Shown here piece by piece: positions 48,176 through 60,433 of a DNA stretch of 64,000 nucleotides. Origin of the DNA: Whalleya microplaca (taxonomy: Eukaryota > Ascomycota > Sordariomycetes > Xylariales > Xylariaceae). The stretch covers positions 1,116,001-1,180,000 of the forward strand of contig MU385711.1 in NCBI GenBank assembly GCA_022497155.1, read 5' to 3'. The stretch's first letter is position 1, and the number at the start of each line of letters is the position of its first letter. Both the position numbers and the translations under genes were made by a program. The notes beneath the pieces are model-generated. The model ran no database searches and was not told the DNA's origin. It saw only the letters and a list, made by a program, of their open reading frames with translations.

Positions 48176-48869
48176 TCAGGCCATCCCGTCCTCAACCAAT
48201 ATGAAGTTGCCGAAGTCTTGCTCGGCGTTCAGACGCATGTCTTCAAAATCCTCCTCTTGCGTTGCGCCCCCGTTGGATTCGCACGTTTACGTTACATTGG
48301 CGGTGCGGCTTGTTCTGCCCCATCTCTTCTGAGTGGCTTGCATCAAGCTGCCGTTTACCAAATATCACTTCCGTGATGCTTCACCTCCTTTCTTGTCATC
48401 GTATGGTCGCTTGGAGAAGTTGCTTCTTCGACCTTTGGCCCGACGTTTTGATCCTTCCTCGGAGCCTTTCGAAATCAAAACCGGTTGGTGTAAAGGCCGC
48501 TTCAGCGGCTTATCCGGGTTCAAGTGTGATCGGGCTGCCGCCTGTTTCTCCCACATTTCCTTTGATTTCAAGCATATGTCGTCAATTTGCTCCTAGATGG
48601 AGGTCAATGGCGGCGGGGATTCGCGGAGGGCCAAGGCTAGCTCACGTCTGTTAAGCATCCTCCCGGCGTCGTGATTAGGAAGCCATCTTCTCCCTAAAAG
48701 GACGTGTAAGTGCGTCGTTTGCAAAGGATCGTCGTGATCATCGTACTTCTCGAGTGTACGGTCTAACAGTCGCATCTGGCCCTAAATAATACTGAAGTTC
48801 TTGGGTGATCACCTTCTTGTGAATATCTAGATGTGGAATCCAGTACTTGTTCAGCGGCAGGGACGACAT
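48176..48869 (-). CDS. Small four-exon conserved-looking protein of unknown function
   Basis: Model: exon 1 48869-48747, exon 2 48693-48646, exon 3 48592-48385, exon 4 48255-48176, with introns of 53, 53 and 129 nt; 152 residues. Exons 1-3 join in phase into a coherent N-terminus: NKYWIPHLDIHKKVITQELQ, YYLGPDATVRPYTREGED, GFLITTPGG, EQIDDICLKSKEMWEKQ, NPDKPLKRPLHQPVLISKG. It resembles a common fungal family of hypothetical proteins with a YxxPxxxIxxxVIxxxxxxYLGxxAxVRP start; I recall no function for it. A Lys/Arg-rich segment follows. Exon 4 adds an acidic tail (EEDFEDMRLNAEQDFGNFIL) and is the least certain part. If its intron is not used, translation stops at 48365 after SRK, giving 132 residues. 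The gene converges with TEN1. Function and localisation are unknown; the basic patch may be a nuclear signal. Confidence 0.72.
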
Positions 48870-51333
48870 CTTCGTTCTTATCGAGACCGGCGCGGATGAC
48901 CGAAGGAAGAATCACTTAGGGGAGAGCTTTAGAAGATCAGCGTAAAGACCGGTCAAGTTATTTATGTCAAGGGCCGGGACGTAGTATGCCTTGCAGCTTC
49001 GAGCCGAGGTCATGGCAGCACCGCATTTCCCGAAGGACTTAGCTGCATTGCTCTTTACACCGCCCTATAATTCGGACGGGGGCTTGATATTGGTCCATTT
49101 AAGTCAACTAACTAGCTTGCCGTGGCTTGTTCTCGAACCTGGCTGTGATAGGCGCATGAACCAAGCCTGCATAGTTCGCCTCACTTATACGCCCCATTTT
49201 CGAGGGACGAATTGTATTACTTATTATTTAATAACACAAAGAACCGAACCTCTATAGTCGTAATATTACCATTGGTTCCTAATGTTGACCTTTTCTCTCA
49301 GCATTTCGGTGGTTCTGCATCAATACCCCTGTCGGTACCGAACTCTGGATCGTGGTGAAACTACCTGGGTGCATTTGCGCCCGACTGTTCCTATAATTGT
49401 CCTAAATGCCGTTCTAATTGGAGCTTATTCATTTTCTAGCTCTTTTCCCATCATGCCTACTAATAGTACCTAATCCTCATTGTTTCCAATGAGATATTCA
49501 CCAATCACTCGTAACTAGTGGTCTCATTGTGTTGTTGACTTACGTGAGGGTTATCTACAAGTCTGCGTGACCCCCACAAGCACCCAGCTCAACGAATATA
49601 TTGGCGCCTCTTCATTATTCCGAAGGATTTCAGGATGCGTTAAAACCGTTCGCGACGCGTACTCTTTATATTAGTCTAAAAAGCGTAATCTATACCTATT
49701 CCGGGAGTTCATTAAGTCCTGGCATATTGTAGAGCCAAAACGGAAATTAAGGTTCGCTAAGGGTTATAGAAACAGGATATATCGTGATTATCTCGGTCTA
49801 ATATAAGGCGACGCAGAGCCTCATTGCCCCATTCCTTGCCGACTGCATTGACGAGTGGGGAATATGTTTGATTAGTCAGCCTATTATGAGGAAGGCAGTA
49901 CTTAGGTTCTCTCTATGCACCTAGAGTCTTTTTTGTCTAGCATGAGGCTACAAAGTTGGTCCATTGTGGATTACACTATACTTTTCTAGATGACTATAGC
50001 AAGGCGCGAGGCCTATAAGGCATTCTTTGGCCTCTCGTTTACGTTGTTACCGTGACGAATCACGCTTCTTTCTGTCCCTTTATATGAAACCGGCAAATAT
50101 AGTTGTGGGATTGGAAGAACTTGAAAGGGGAAACGAGGCTATTATCGAGCTGTCAATATGCGCCTCGTAGTAACTATTGGATACGAAATACCTATGCCAT
50201 TTTTCTTCTTCTAAACCCAGCATTTAATCCACAACCTCCTTAACGCATCTATGTGCTGTAATCATGACCAGTCACCAGAATGCGGGATGAAGCGCTTTGT
50301 TACTTGATACAGACTTATCCTTGGCCATGTTCGGCTCCCCTTACCGTCCAAAGATTCTCATCTAAGCGGTGCTGCAAAAGGTTAGTCAACATGTAGCGGA
50401 ACTCTTCGGTCTACTAAGATTTGTAAGACCGGAATCGGCTTGTCACGGTTCAGCTGAGGTTCGAGATTGTAGTGATGTAGTACAGGCCATTAATTGCAAC
50501 GAGATAATGTTTTATGATCTACTAGACCTAACTGATATCCCGTCTTCAAGATTGCCCTGCAGATTATCTGATTGACTATGTTTGTTAGCAAATTGATACT
50601 ATTAGAGGTACTTATCAAAGAATCAGGATGGGGGCAGAAGACTTGATCCGAGCCTCCCACTTTCCCGCAATGACCCATAACCGCCCGTATTAAGCCGGCG
50701 TTAAGGACTGAAGCTGTTTGATAGGTGCAGCCCCCTTTCGGCTCGCCCCTTTCGGCTTACCTTGTTTCCTTATGCATCTTCCCAGACGGCATCCCAAAAA
50801 AATGTTGAACATGCACAAACTGAAACTGACAGTATTTTGTCCGCAGTGAGACGTCATATCCAATCTAGATAAGTAGAAATATCAAAACAATAAAGCACCA
50901 CAGACTTTAGTACTCAAGCTGAATGGATAGGAAACAGGCCATTACCTACTTATACCATGTTCTAGACTAGTAGCAAACTGGAAAAGAGTCGGCTCATTTT
51001 ATGGACGACGGGACTTTTGGGTATTGCGATGATGTTTCATGTATTGGAGCATGACAAATGATTAAGACCTGTCTACAAACAGAGAAGAGTCTCTTTCGGC
51101 TCTTTGCAGGCTCTAAGACCTGCATCACGTTAAAGTCTTTGAGACTATAGACATCCCACAGTTTCAAAGGCTGGCATTATTAGATAGATAGGCATCTTCC
51201 GCTTATCAAAACAGATTTATAACCCAAGGCTTTCTCATAGAGTCGTTCATCTCGCTAGCATTTACTCTACCATCCAGTCTGAGGAACAGATACCTCCCAC
51301 TTCCTATTGTCTTCGCCGCCGTAATCCATCAAG
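48870..51333. other. Intergenic stretch with possible retrotransposon relic
   Basis: No intact gene was recognised. Around 49971-50018 a plus-strand frame reads LHYTFLDDYSKARGL and then stops. This resembles the integrase core of copia-type elements (FxDDYSR), but the match is only about 15 residues. The surroundings are stop-rich in all frames. The last 100-200 nt should be the promoter of the DUF4470-MYND gene. Confidence 0.3.
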
Positions 51334-54300
51334 ATGTTGACATCAACGCATATCAATATTGTCTCCTTTTTCTATCCCATCGGGATTACACCTGCGGTGT
51401 CCCTGACTCAGTCGATACCGCCTAAAGAATCCACCGACATTCTGCTCCTCGGCTGCGATGATGTGCACAATATTCTATTTACTAGTCACGTCGACAGTGG
51501 GTTTACCTACAAGTCTATAAATTTCAGGGGCTGACTTGAAATAGACCGGCAGATGGACATAACTTGCTGTGACTTACAGAAGGCTATCATAGGTGAGTTA
51601 AACTCTAGCATGCATGAGGTTTGAAGACATGACTAATATATTCGGTTCAAGCTCGCAATATCCTGCTCCTTTCACTCATCATAGACAACAGTGGAGAAAA
51701 TTATGACAGCTTATCGAGTATCTACTATGACCTATACCTCGACAATAAATCTATAGACCTCCTTCGTTCGCAGGCCAAGAAGCTCTTCGAGATGTCTACT
51801 ACCATGGATGTTTGGGAGAACAGCAAGTACGCATCACAGCTAAAGTTCTGCGACTCTGCGACCCTCGCCGATGTCAGAAAGATGTGGGAATTTTACAGTC
51901 TGGAGCGAAAAGGAGCTGAGCTGTCGCGTTTTGAACGGCACTTCCAAGATACCATCAAACTGGCAAAGAAAGATAAGCATGATTATGCGCAAGATAGTCG
52001 TGTATTCAACAGCAGTCGTTCGGCCAATCCGACTTATCCCGAGAAGCTCGAGGATCTTGATACTCTCCACCAGCACTACTGGAAGTACGGGAGTACTGAG
52101 CTCAATTCCAAGATCAGGGCAAAAGCAAAGCATATGAACCCCATGTTTCTTACCCTCGACGACGAAGCAATCCTGCACTATGGCACAGATCCATTACTTG
52201 CTTTCCACCTTACTACTGCCTATGCCCCGCTTCATCCGAGTAGCCCGTTCTTCAACCTGGGAAAGGGGCTCAAGACTCTAGAGAGGATCGTTGCGGCTAT
52301 TCGTACGGAATTCCGTGAGTGGGCGATATCATACAGAAGGCAGAGCGCCAACATCACGATCCGGTTCTTCGTTGGAGATGCGGTGTCCTTCTCACATACA
52401 CTCAAACACCTGCAAGTCAGTAAGGAAAATACAGCTTATTGGTACAGAGATCGATACCATTTCACGCCACTCGTCCTAAATGGACCTGATTATATATCAG
52501 GCACTGCTCCCATGATATTTGATGTGATTGAAACATCTAATCTCTGTGACTATCTTGGTTCATTGAATCTCCTGACTGCAACGTCACCCCTGTTACGCAA
52601 CAGTCTGTCTTCTGTTCTCTATGCCGATGTCATGGTGACAGAGAAAAAGACGTACAGTGACGTTTTGGACAATATGGTATGTGGCCATGTCCCGACGATT
52701 TCTGCACTTCTCGGTTTGTTTCCACTCCAATACTGGACCAACACCTCTCCTGTGTCGACTGGCGATGAGGAAATTCTGGAAGCAGACCACATTTCAAGCC
52801 AAATGGTCCTCAGGACAATCTGGAAGCGTCCTGTCACGGGTAGACTACCAGAAGCTATTCCGGGTCTGATGATGCTCAGTTTCGATGAACATCAGCTTGC
52901 GCAAGTCCTGTACCAAGTGTACCTTCATATGTTCCTTGACGACGATATCATGCATAAAATTTCCAACCTCAGCCTGGAAATGATTGAGAATTCTCCTCTA
53001 GTATTTTATCATCGAGCAAGCTTCGCATCGTTCCTTCGCCTGACCAAGACCAGAGTCACATGCGACTGGAATGTGACTATGGATAATCTCATAGGACTGA
53101 TCGCGACGAGGCCCAATGCCCCAATGAACCAGGCGTATCTCGAGGAACTTTTCACCTATCTTCACATCCTCGATATATCCTCTGTCGACTGTTTGAAGCA
53201 GTGGCACCGCCGCAACAAGATGGACGATGCATTCCGATTGTTATGTGAGCCACCAATTCCTCGCATATCGCCCATAGATGGTAAATGGGGAGATTTGAGA
53301 GACTGGAAGAACGTACCGCCTGTGGTGTGCATCACTCTCAAGATTCCGCGCCAGAAACTCTCTGTGTTCACTAGTATGGATCGCAATACACTAGGTACAC
53401 CGACTGTCTCTTGCCTGATCACAGGTCCCTGTTCTTCTATGTGGAATACATGGAAGCATAAGTTCCCTGCATGCCAGTTGGCCTTTGGAGACATATCTAC
53501 GAAAGGATACCCGCATGACGATTCCTATGAGATCGTCGTGGCGGAGGATACCAAGGGTTGGAAAGGAACCTCTGACCTCATCGCGACATTCTATGTGCCT
53601 TCATGGTTCCTACTCGATGAGCCTCGGAAGGCTACAGTAGGTTTTGGTATCCAATGCACATTTGCGTCTGTCGTCACATTCGAACCGAAGCTTGGGCTAA
53701 CCCTAGATGTCTACGGTACTACACTCGATAACGCTGCCAACGTTTACATCACCCGGTTCTGCCCCAATCAAGGCGGCTTTCCTGTTACTCCAGGATTTTC
53801 CCAGTCAGACATGGTCAATCCCAGCACTGTCAATCCGGGTACCGATACTTCCTTGATCGCTGGTGTCGATCAGGCGACCGGACGCATTACTAGTCTGGCA
53901 TGTCGATTAGACATCACTTCCGACGATTACAACTCGATTCTTAAGAATGGATGTCAAGTCGTTACGTCTCTGCTATCACCTTACCAAGTTTCAATTACGC
54001 TTGGGGGAAAAACTTCCTTCGCTATGAGCTTCCCGACCTGGGTGGTAGAGAATTCGCAGAAGACGAGAATCGCTCGCAAGTCCTCCTATGTCGAGGTCGT
54101 CATGGATGTGGCCACAGGTTCCGCATGGATGAATTATCCATATTGCATGTATCCCGTACATCTCCAGAACGGAAAGCCAGTAAACTGGAATATGCCATAC
54201 CTCAACTTGTCTCAATGTCCTATCATAGACACAAAGCAAAGTAATAAGTTGAACTGGTTGGCTATTCACGCCTCTCTGGCGGCGTCAGCTCGCGAACACT

Positions 54301-55055
54301 CGCTGGGCGCCAATAATCGACTGCCTCGATCCCCCGGAGAGCAGATTCGTCTGGACTTCAAGAAAAGGCTATTCAGCATGATGACCATGTTCGCTGGCCT
54401 TCGAGGCTCAAAGCCCGGTATTTTCGCTCTCGGGGATGCCGCAAGCGGCATCGTTAATACCCTAATACTCGTATCGAGTCTACGTATCGACCTCGGGAAC
54501 CGTACCGTGGCGCTCGATTGCGCCGTTCTCCCCTTATACAAAGTAATGGCGCCACAGCTCCAGCATTGTCTCAAGAAGCCCTTTTCTCAGGGCGTGAAGA
54601 CCTTTCATACCACTGCCGCAGCGTTGCGGCTCTGGCGATCCGTCCTACCAGCATACGTCGAGCGCTGCCGCCAGTGGGAGCACCGAGACAACTGCGAGTA
54701 CGCCGCGGCCCACACCGTGCCCCTGAGTATCGAGAGCGGCGAGCCGTGTCTGTGTTCCTGTGGCAACGGTGAATTTCCGCCAGATTTCATCAGTGGCGTG
54801 GCACAATGGCGTGTCATGTCCAAGTACGCCGTGCGTGCCGCGATCTCGCCTCCTTTCTGGGCCCCCAATGCGAATTTCGTATGGCGCCCTACTATCCGTG
54901 CCAGCAAGGGCGAGTGCAGGAGCTGCGGGAAGCGAGAGACGGAAGAAGGGGGTGAGTTGCTGAGTTGCGGGCGGTGCAAGGAAGTAAAGTATTGTTCTCG
55001 CGAGTGTCAGAAGAATGATTGGAAGTTGCACAAACTTGCATGCAAGAAAGAATGA
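51334..55055 (+). CDS. DUF4470 / MYND zinc-finger protein
   Basis: Large fungal protein with an N-terminal DUF4470 region and a C-terminal MYND finger. Model: exon 1 51334-51496, intron 51497-51544, exon 2 51545-51592 (48 nt), intron 51593-51651, exon 3 51652-55055; 1204 residues. The two small 5' exons are supported because they rebuild the DUF4470 core: FFYPIGITPAVSLTQ, then DILLLGCDDVHNILFT, then MDITCCDLQKAIIARNILLL. The GxDxxN pattern recalls a Rossmann-like methyltransferase fold. A model starting at 51792 would lose this domain. Residues 118-1150 have no other recognised domain. The MYND finger (about 1159-1202) shows CxxC (CRSC), CGRCKEVKYCSREC and a terminal HKLAC, all seven Cys and one His expected for two zinc ions. 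MYND fingers bind proline-rich partners. Biochemical role unknown. Confidence 0.9.
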
Positions 55056-56623
55056 AGCGTGTAGAGAGAATTCGGTGTTTTGAAACACTTGGGATGGATT
55101 CTGGAACGAACCTGCATGGCTTTTCAGGTGCCTACACTTCTCCTGTAACTTAGGATAATGGGATAAAGGACTACCAATAATACCAGGCAGTGTATATTGG
55201 TGGACATATGAACTGATGTCACTGTAGGATTTAACTTCCAACGTCATGCCCGCCTAGCAGCACTGCCTTATTAGCCCTGCTATAAGTGGATGATTTCGAG
55301 TATCGTTATATACCGCCGTAATATTGTCACGGTAGTATATATTTATATTTGGCATCGACCCAGATCCAGATGCGAACCATGTTATACAAGGTAGTGAACG
55401 TATTCAAATGTCGTACTGAAATAGTTGATGCTACTAATTCTTAGAAAGTCTCCAAAGAAGCATACTCGATAGTTTCCTTTAAGTTGTGTTAGCCCTCTCA
55501 CTCATCGTACATCGCAATCGCGCCTCTAGAGGCTGCCAGTCATCATTTAACGAGCTTGATTGATTTACGTCATTTCAATGTATCCTGCCAAGTTAAACAG
55601 ATTAGGTATAGGTATATAATAGGGTTCATGAATTACAGTTCCTGGTAGGTTCTTCGAACGCATGGTCTTGCCGATGTCCCGTCAAGATCTTACAGATTAC
55701 TGGGGTTATGCTTGAAAGACCTTGGCAATATTTGTCCCTAGATGCCTTTGTTCTAACCTAGGAGTTTATATAGAATTACCTAATAAGTTTTATAAGTATA
55801 GATTATAATTCTCACCCATAGGCACGGCATATGAAAGCCGTCTCGTCATCTATCCCAGCCAATGTGGCCTGAAATGGAAATGGGTACCTATACCTAATCG
55901 GTAGACGGGCAATTAAGCTTTAACCTGCAGGCTGCCCGGCCCCCGCAAATGCCATTTCACAGGTGCCACGCAGGCCGAAGTCCACTAATGAAGCCCCTGG
56001 AATTGCGCCACAGTTGGGACCTACCAAGCCTGCCTTGATTTCGTGTCATTCAAAATGACCTCATGTTCAAGGTCTGGGCTGTGGCCTGACAGCGAAACAC
56101 GCGGTCAAAGAGAGGCTTGCGTGGAACTGGCAGAACTGGTTGGCCAGCACATTCCACGCCATCCCAGCCACCGTCAACCAACCAAGCATCCACATGACAT
56201 GTTCTAGGTAGCTCTCCCCGGTATTGATACACGAGTTCTGCACGGTAGCTGCTAGATGCCTGGGTAAATACCCGATCTGTGACATGGGATGAAGCTATTC
56301 CAAGGTAGCTATACCAAGCCAATGCCAATTTCCCTTTTACGTGGTGTGACAAGGGTTGAGATGACTGAGAGGCCGCCCTTCCTTGCTGACGAGGCAGCGA
56401 ATTTACTGGAAGCGTCATAACTCCATCGTCAACCTATGGTCGTGTCCGACCTTGATGATAAATATGTGGCGGGCTGCCCCAGTAGACAGACCGCCGTCTT
56501 CCCATTCGACATATTGCCAGTCCGCCTACAACACCGTCTGTTGCCTCGGTACATTCTTACCATCCAATCAAAAGTTAAATCTTTACTACGAGCTTGGAAA
56601 AGTGAAAAGTCTCCACTGCCAAG
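55056..56623. other. Intergenic stretch, nothing recognised
   Basis: It contains the 3' flank of the DUF4470-MYND gene and the promoter of the MARVEL gene. The minus-strand open frame at 56050-56418 has no recognisable domain and was not called. Confidence 0.4.
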
Positions 56624-57170
56624 ATGATGATTTTAACGGATCTCTTCGCGATGATCTTCCGCCTGGCGGAGTTGGCGTTCGCGGCGATTGTCGCCGGCAT
56701 CAACGGCGACTACCTCCACTCGGTCAAGAATACTTCCAGTTGGGACCAGGGCCGTTTCATCTATACTGAGGTAGTCGCCGGCATCGCGATCTTCTTATCC
56801 CTCATCTGGCTCTTCCCCTTTTCTGGCAGTTTCGTCCACTGGCCTATTGATATCATCATTTCCATCTGTTGGTTTGTCGCCTTCGGTCTATTGGTCAACG
56901 TAAGTCTTAAGAAAGATATACTCTGAAATCGGGGGATGAGATATTGACAGATTCATCCAGTACCTCGACGGCGCATGTGGCTATGTTTTCAACTGGAACG
57001 GTGTCTCGTTCAGCCGCTATGATGCCTGCGGAAGATGGAAGGCTGTGATCGCGTTCGCCTTCGTGTCTGCCATCTGCTGGCTCGTATCAGCGCTCATCGG
57101 AATCATCTGGGTTCGCGACCACGAGGCTCGCGCCTATCGCCGCCGGACTTGGGGCCGCTCTCGCGTCTAA
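56624..57170 (+). CDS. MARVEL-domain four-helix membrane protein
   Basis: Integral membrane protein of the MARVEL family, which in fungi includes Nce102-like proteins of plasma-membrane microdomains. Model: exon 1 56624-56899, intron 56900-56960 (61 nt), exon 2 56961-57170; 161 residues. Four hydrophobic segments are visible at about 8-26, 48-68, 74-92 and 120-143. Segment 2 contains TEVVAGIAIFLSLIWL and segment 3 PIDIIISICWFVAFGLL. After the exon junction the loop YLDGACGYVF precedes the characteristic RWKAVIAFAFVSAICWLVSA. The tail is strongly basic (YRRRTWGRSRV), as expected for a cytosolic end. The acceptor at 56960, rather than the earlier AG at 56950, was chosen because only it keeps the frame. 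The start is one of two adjacent ATGs. Specific role is unknown. Confidence 0.9.
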
Positions 57171-58282
57171 GGGGCTCTTGGGATTAGGTGGTTGGTTTTA
57201 GCTCTGCAATATCACGGTGTATCGCCAACCGAGCAGCTTTATTTGACGGTCGAACCATACCACATCTTACCTTCACGATAAACACTTTTCCATCACACTA
57301 CATCAAACCAATGAGTTCCAGGCCCCAATGAGGACACTATCTCATACTGGACACGATGATGACGACGAGAATAACGACAGGTCTAGGAAGGGGTTGCTTT
57401 GCTTCAGATACCATATTTATGGAGACTTATATGAGATTGAGCACGTAATGATGCTTTGATAATTGATACCCTTTTCACCCATACCCTGCTGATTTTGCTT
57501 TATCCACCGAATGTTCAGCTTGATGAAGATAGGGGAACACGGAATGTGCCTGAAGTTTGTAGGCATCCCGATTATAACTATTAGCTTGCATCCACTTAAC
57601 TTAAGTATCTTACTTGATTTAAAACTATTGATAATCCCATCATATTTTTATTTATTTTTTTATTTATTTTTTAAAAAATTTTTTTTCATATCGCCACAAA
57701 GCGATAAATGATTGAGATACTACTCACTCCCTCTCCCTTCTCCCAGTCTTGTGAAATTATTATGTGCACGATATTGCTTTCACGACAAAGGATACCTGTC
57801 GCTGTATTTAAGTTTGGACTGAACACATATACAGAATACAACTATTGAGATAGTATCACGAGTATTTATTCACACATATGCCCTCCCCCGATCTTGAACA
57901 TCAATGACAATCACACACATAGACAGAATACACTGGAGAAGCATATGCATCGTAGTTACTGTCATTCTCACCAGACTACAGCATTATAAGATGTTTACAT
58001 ATTAGATTTTCATTTAGTTCCTCGTTAATTGCTATTTATATATACTAACATTGTCATATATGAAATGATAGCAGGTTCGGTCTCAGATTTTGTCTAGTCG
58101 CAATGTGAATCAAGACAAAAAGCATAGTGGGGTTTCTTGGTCTCTGTGTAGGCACAGCCCGACTATTCAACATCAGAATTGTGAATTTTCACTTACTGTA
58201 GTCTCATTGTAGTGTTACTGACAATTGTGATTTTAAACCCAGGGGATATATACAATTAGAAATTGAGTTGTTTTCCAGCCAA
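57171..58282. other. AT-rich intergenic stretch before tRNA-His
   Basis: No gene was recognised. A T/A-homopolymer patch (TTTATTTATTTTTT followed by AAAAAATTTTTTTT) lies at about 57643-57688. Confidence 0.5.
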
Positions 58283-58375
58283 GTCGCTATAGTATAGTGG
58301 TTAGTACAACACGTTGTGGTTCGTCAAAAAGACCTCAAATCCGTGTAGACGCCTGTTCGATTCTGGCTAGCGACA
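58283..58375 (+). tRNA. tRNA-His (anticodon GTG) with a 21-nt intron
   Basis: The acceptor stem GTCGCTA (58283-58289) pairs perfectly with TAGCGAC (58368-58374); the discriminator is A. The D-arm region TAGTATAGTGGTTAGTAC is the classic eukaryotic tRNA-His A-box sequence. The anticodon stem ACACG (58309-58313) pairs with CGTGT (58342-58346) only if the 21 nt at 58320-58340 are removed. That leaves loop TTGTGGC with anticodon GTG and places the intron at the canonical position after base 37. The T-arm loop TTCGATT is present. The T stem (GCCTG/CTGGC) has one T-T mismatch, which is unusual and may mean a weaker or decaying copy. Consistent with RNA polymerase III transcription from internal promoters. 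Confidence 0.85.
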
Positions 58376-60433
58376 TAATCTTACTCTAACCAGTATTTTT
58401 GGTCTTATTCCCGAGGCCATTCTCAGATTGATATGATTAATCAACCTCCGATCTACTATTTACGAACAGTGTTTCTTAATTAAATTAGATATGTAGATAT
58501 AAATTGTTTATCAAGACCTTTTTCATCCAAGTTGTTCTCAGACTCGGCTACTTGTATTATAACAATCACTGTAACGGGTACCCGCGATTGTTGCGGGGTA
58601 GAGTGTGTTGTGGCTTTGGCCAGTGAAACACGTCCACCCAGGAATTCATCTCATCAGAGCTTTCTCGAGGAGACAAATATGCACTCAAAGGCAACAGTGA
58701 ATCCTTCACGAACACCTTTGGCGGAATTTAGTGCGCCATGGACTACTTACTGCAGTACCTAACGTTTTCTTATGCATTAGTGACAGCCGATAAGTCCTAG
58801 CCTTTCTGCTAAAGCCACCAAGAATACCGTCAATCTGGATAGGGTAGCAGGTAGACATGTAGATAGCGCAATCTGGATGTAAGACAGGTCAAAGGTTTGC
58901 ATATCAAGAATCCCTAGCCGTAAGACATCAGTGGCCCTGTGATTCACACAAGCTCGTTGACCCTTGCGATCGGGTGCAGTCAAGACAATTTACGACAACG
59001 CATCACTCAATATGTCCGGAAAACACGAGAAGAATATCCCCGAGGCATACGTAAGTTGTCCTTCTTTGAGCACTGACAGGGCTGGCTTGGCTGCTTGATT
59101 GACAGCAGCTGGGAAGTCTATGACAGCATTGGTGGGGAGCAGATGAGGCGAATGGGGTAGGTGAAGCCACAGTTTCGCCTTATAAAGTCACTAGCCACAG
59201 CCAGCTACTACGATGTACACAGCGATTTACCGGATGTCGGCAAGGTTTTGGCTACGATCGCCAAGCCCTTGGTTTGTTTTCTAATTTGCAGCACCTCGAC
59301 AGCTCGAATTCTTTCAAATGCATATGTATGTGGTATGTGTGACAGTAGAGGGTGGCAAAAGTGGCTTGAGTCGTCAGCTCTGAAGACAACATTGGCTCCA
59401 GCATAGCATCGTTTGTTGCGGAAGCACCGCCACGCCATAGTCTGTACTATGACGCCAGCCACGCAGTGCACGAAATCTTTGAGTCTAGAACATAGGTAGG
59501 TATGGACCATAGTCTCGGTAGTACAGAGGTAGCTGGTTAACTAGGTACTCACATGCAGCTACCTGAAGAACCAAGATATCTATTCTTATCCTCCTCCGGA
59601 GTGGATGCACCGGTGGGTGTAACTTGAACTGAACAGGCTGACAGGTACACTCAGCCATAGGTACATCTAACGCATGTTTTGTTTTATATAGATACGCAAC
59701 ATAACTCGCTTAAAGAAAATGACCTTCCGTACAACTACAATGTGGTCAGGGGGCTAGGACTTTGGGCTTGTATTGGGATACTTGTTGTAAGAGTGGTGAT
59801 GCGTTGCTGATTGATCGAGGAATGATGGTAGCATAGTGGGTCTTGAAACTTAAAAGAGCTGTAAAATGATTGGCTACACATGCTAGAACATCTAAAGTTA
59901 CTGCTTTGACCAGCAAGCCGAACAGGGATAGGGCCATTATGGGCAGGGGTAATGACGATTGATGAAGTAAGAGGAGTCTCACGCAACACACACACAATGT
60001 AGTCTCCTAAACCAACTGCCTGCTGCCCTACGTACATACGGCCATGTGTCTTAATTGGTACCTATCTACATGTACGCAGGCAGTCATGCAGTTTGTCTGA
60101 AGTATAAACTTGTAGTAGTCTGGCCGTTAGACAAAGCGGAAGTTCCAGCCTGATCGAGATCATCAATGACGACATTGGTAAAAGGCGAGTAGGCAGGCTG
60201 GCAGGTTAGCAGGTAGGATGACGAGGGAATTTGCCTACGAAAACAATGGCAGGAACCATTGCTTGAAGATGCCGTCCTACAGGTATAAGACACTACCATC
60301 CTCATACATCTTCTCTACCATCTCTACCACTTCATCATCCAAAACCAAACTACCTGCAAATAACTTGATATTCCTATCATCAGTATTACTACGATAATCA
60401 CGAACATCCAAGAACAAGTCTCAACCATTCAAT
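58376..60433. other. Intergenic stretch, no supported gene
   Basis: Short fragments only. A tiny frame at 59012 (MSGKHEKNIPEAY) is followed by a good donor GTAAGT, but no in-phase continuation longer than a few codons was found. The 3' end is the promoter and leader of the repeat-protein gene. Confidence 0.4.
60284..60345 (+). promoter_or_regulatory. TATA-like box and pyrimidine-rich tract upstream of the repeat-protein gene
   Basis: A TATAAG box at 60284 is followed by a CT-rich stretch (CATCTTCTCTACCATCTCTACC) and the leader up to the ATG at 60434. This arrangement is common in strongly expressed fungal genes. Inference only. Confidence 0.4.

Noticed and set aside
48365..48775. A RIP-mutated retrotransposon gag on the minus strand, suggested by in-frame stops between protein-like pieces
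   Set aside because: The stops fall inside good GT...AG introns of about 53 nt; splicing restores a continuous frame, so this is called as an intact small gene.
56050..56418. Minus-strand open frame of 122 codons
   Set aside because: No recognisable domain, and it lies in the probable promoter of the MARVEL gene.
59012..59160. Tiny two-exon gene beginning MSGKHEKNIPEAY with donor GTAAGT
   Set aside because: The only in-phase acceptors give a stop after about five further codons, and the longer frame that looks better is out of phase.
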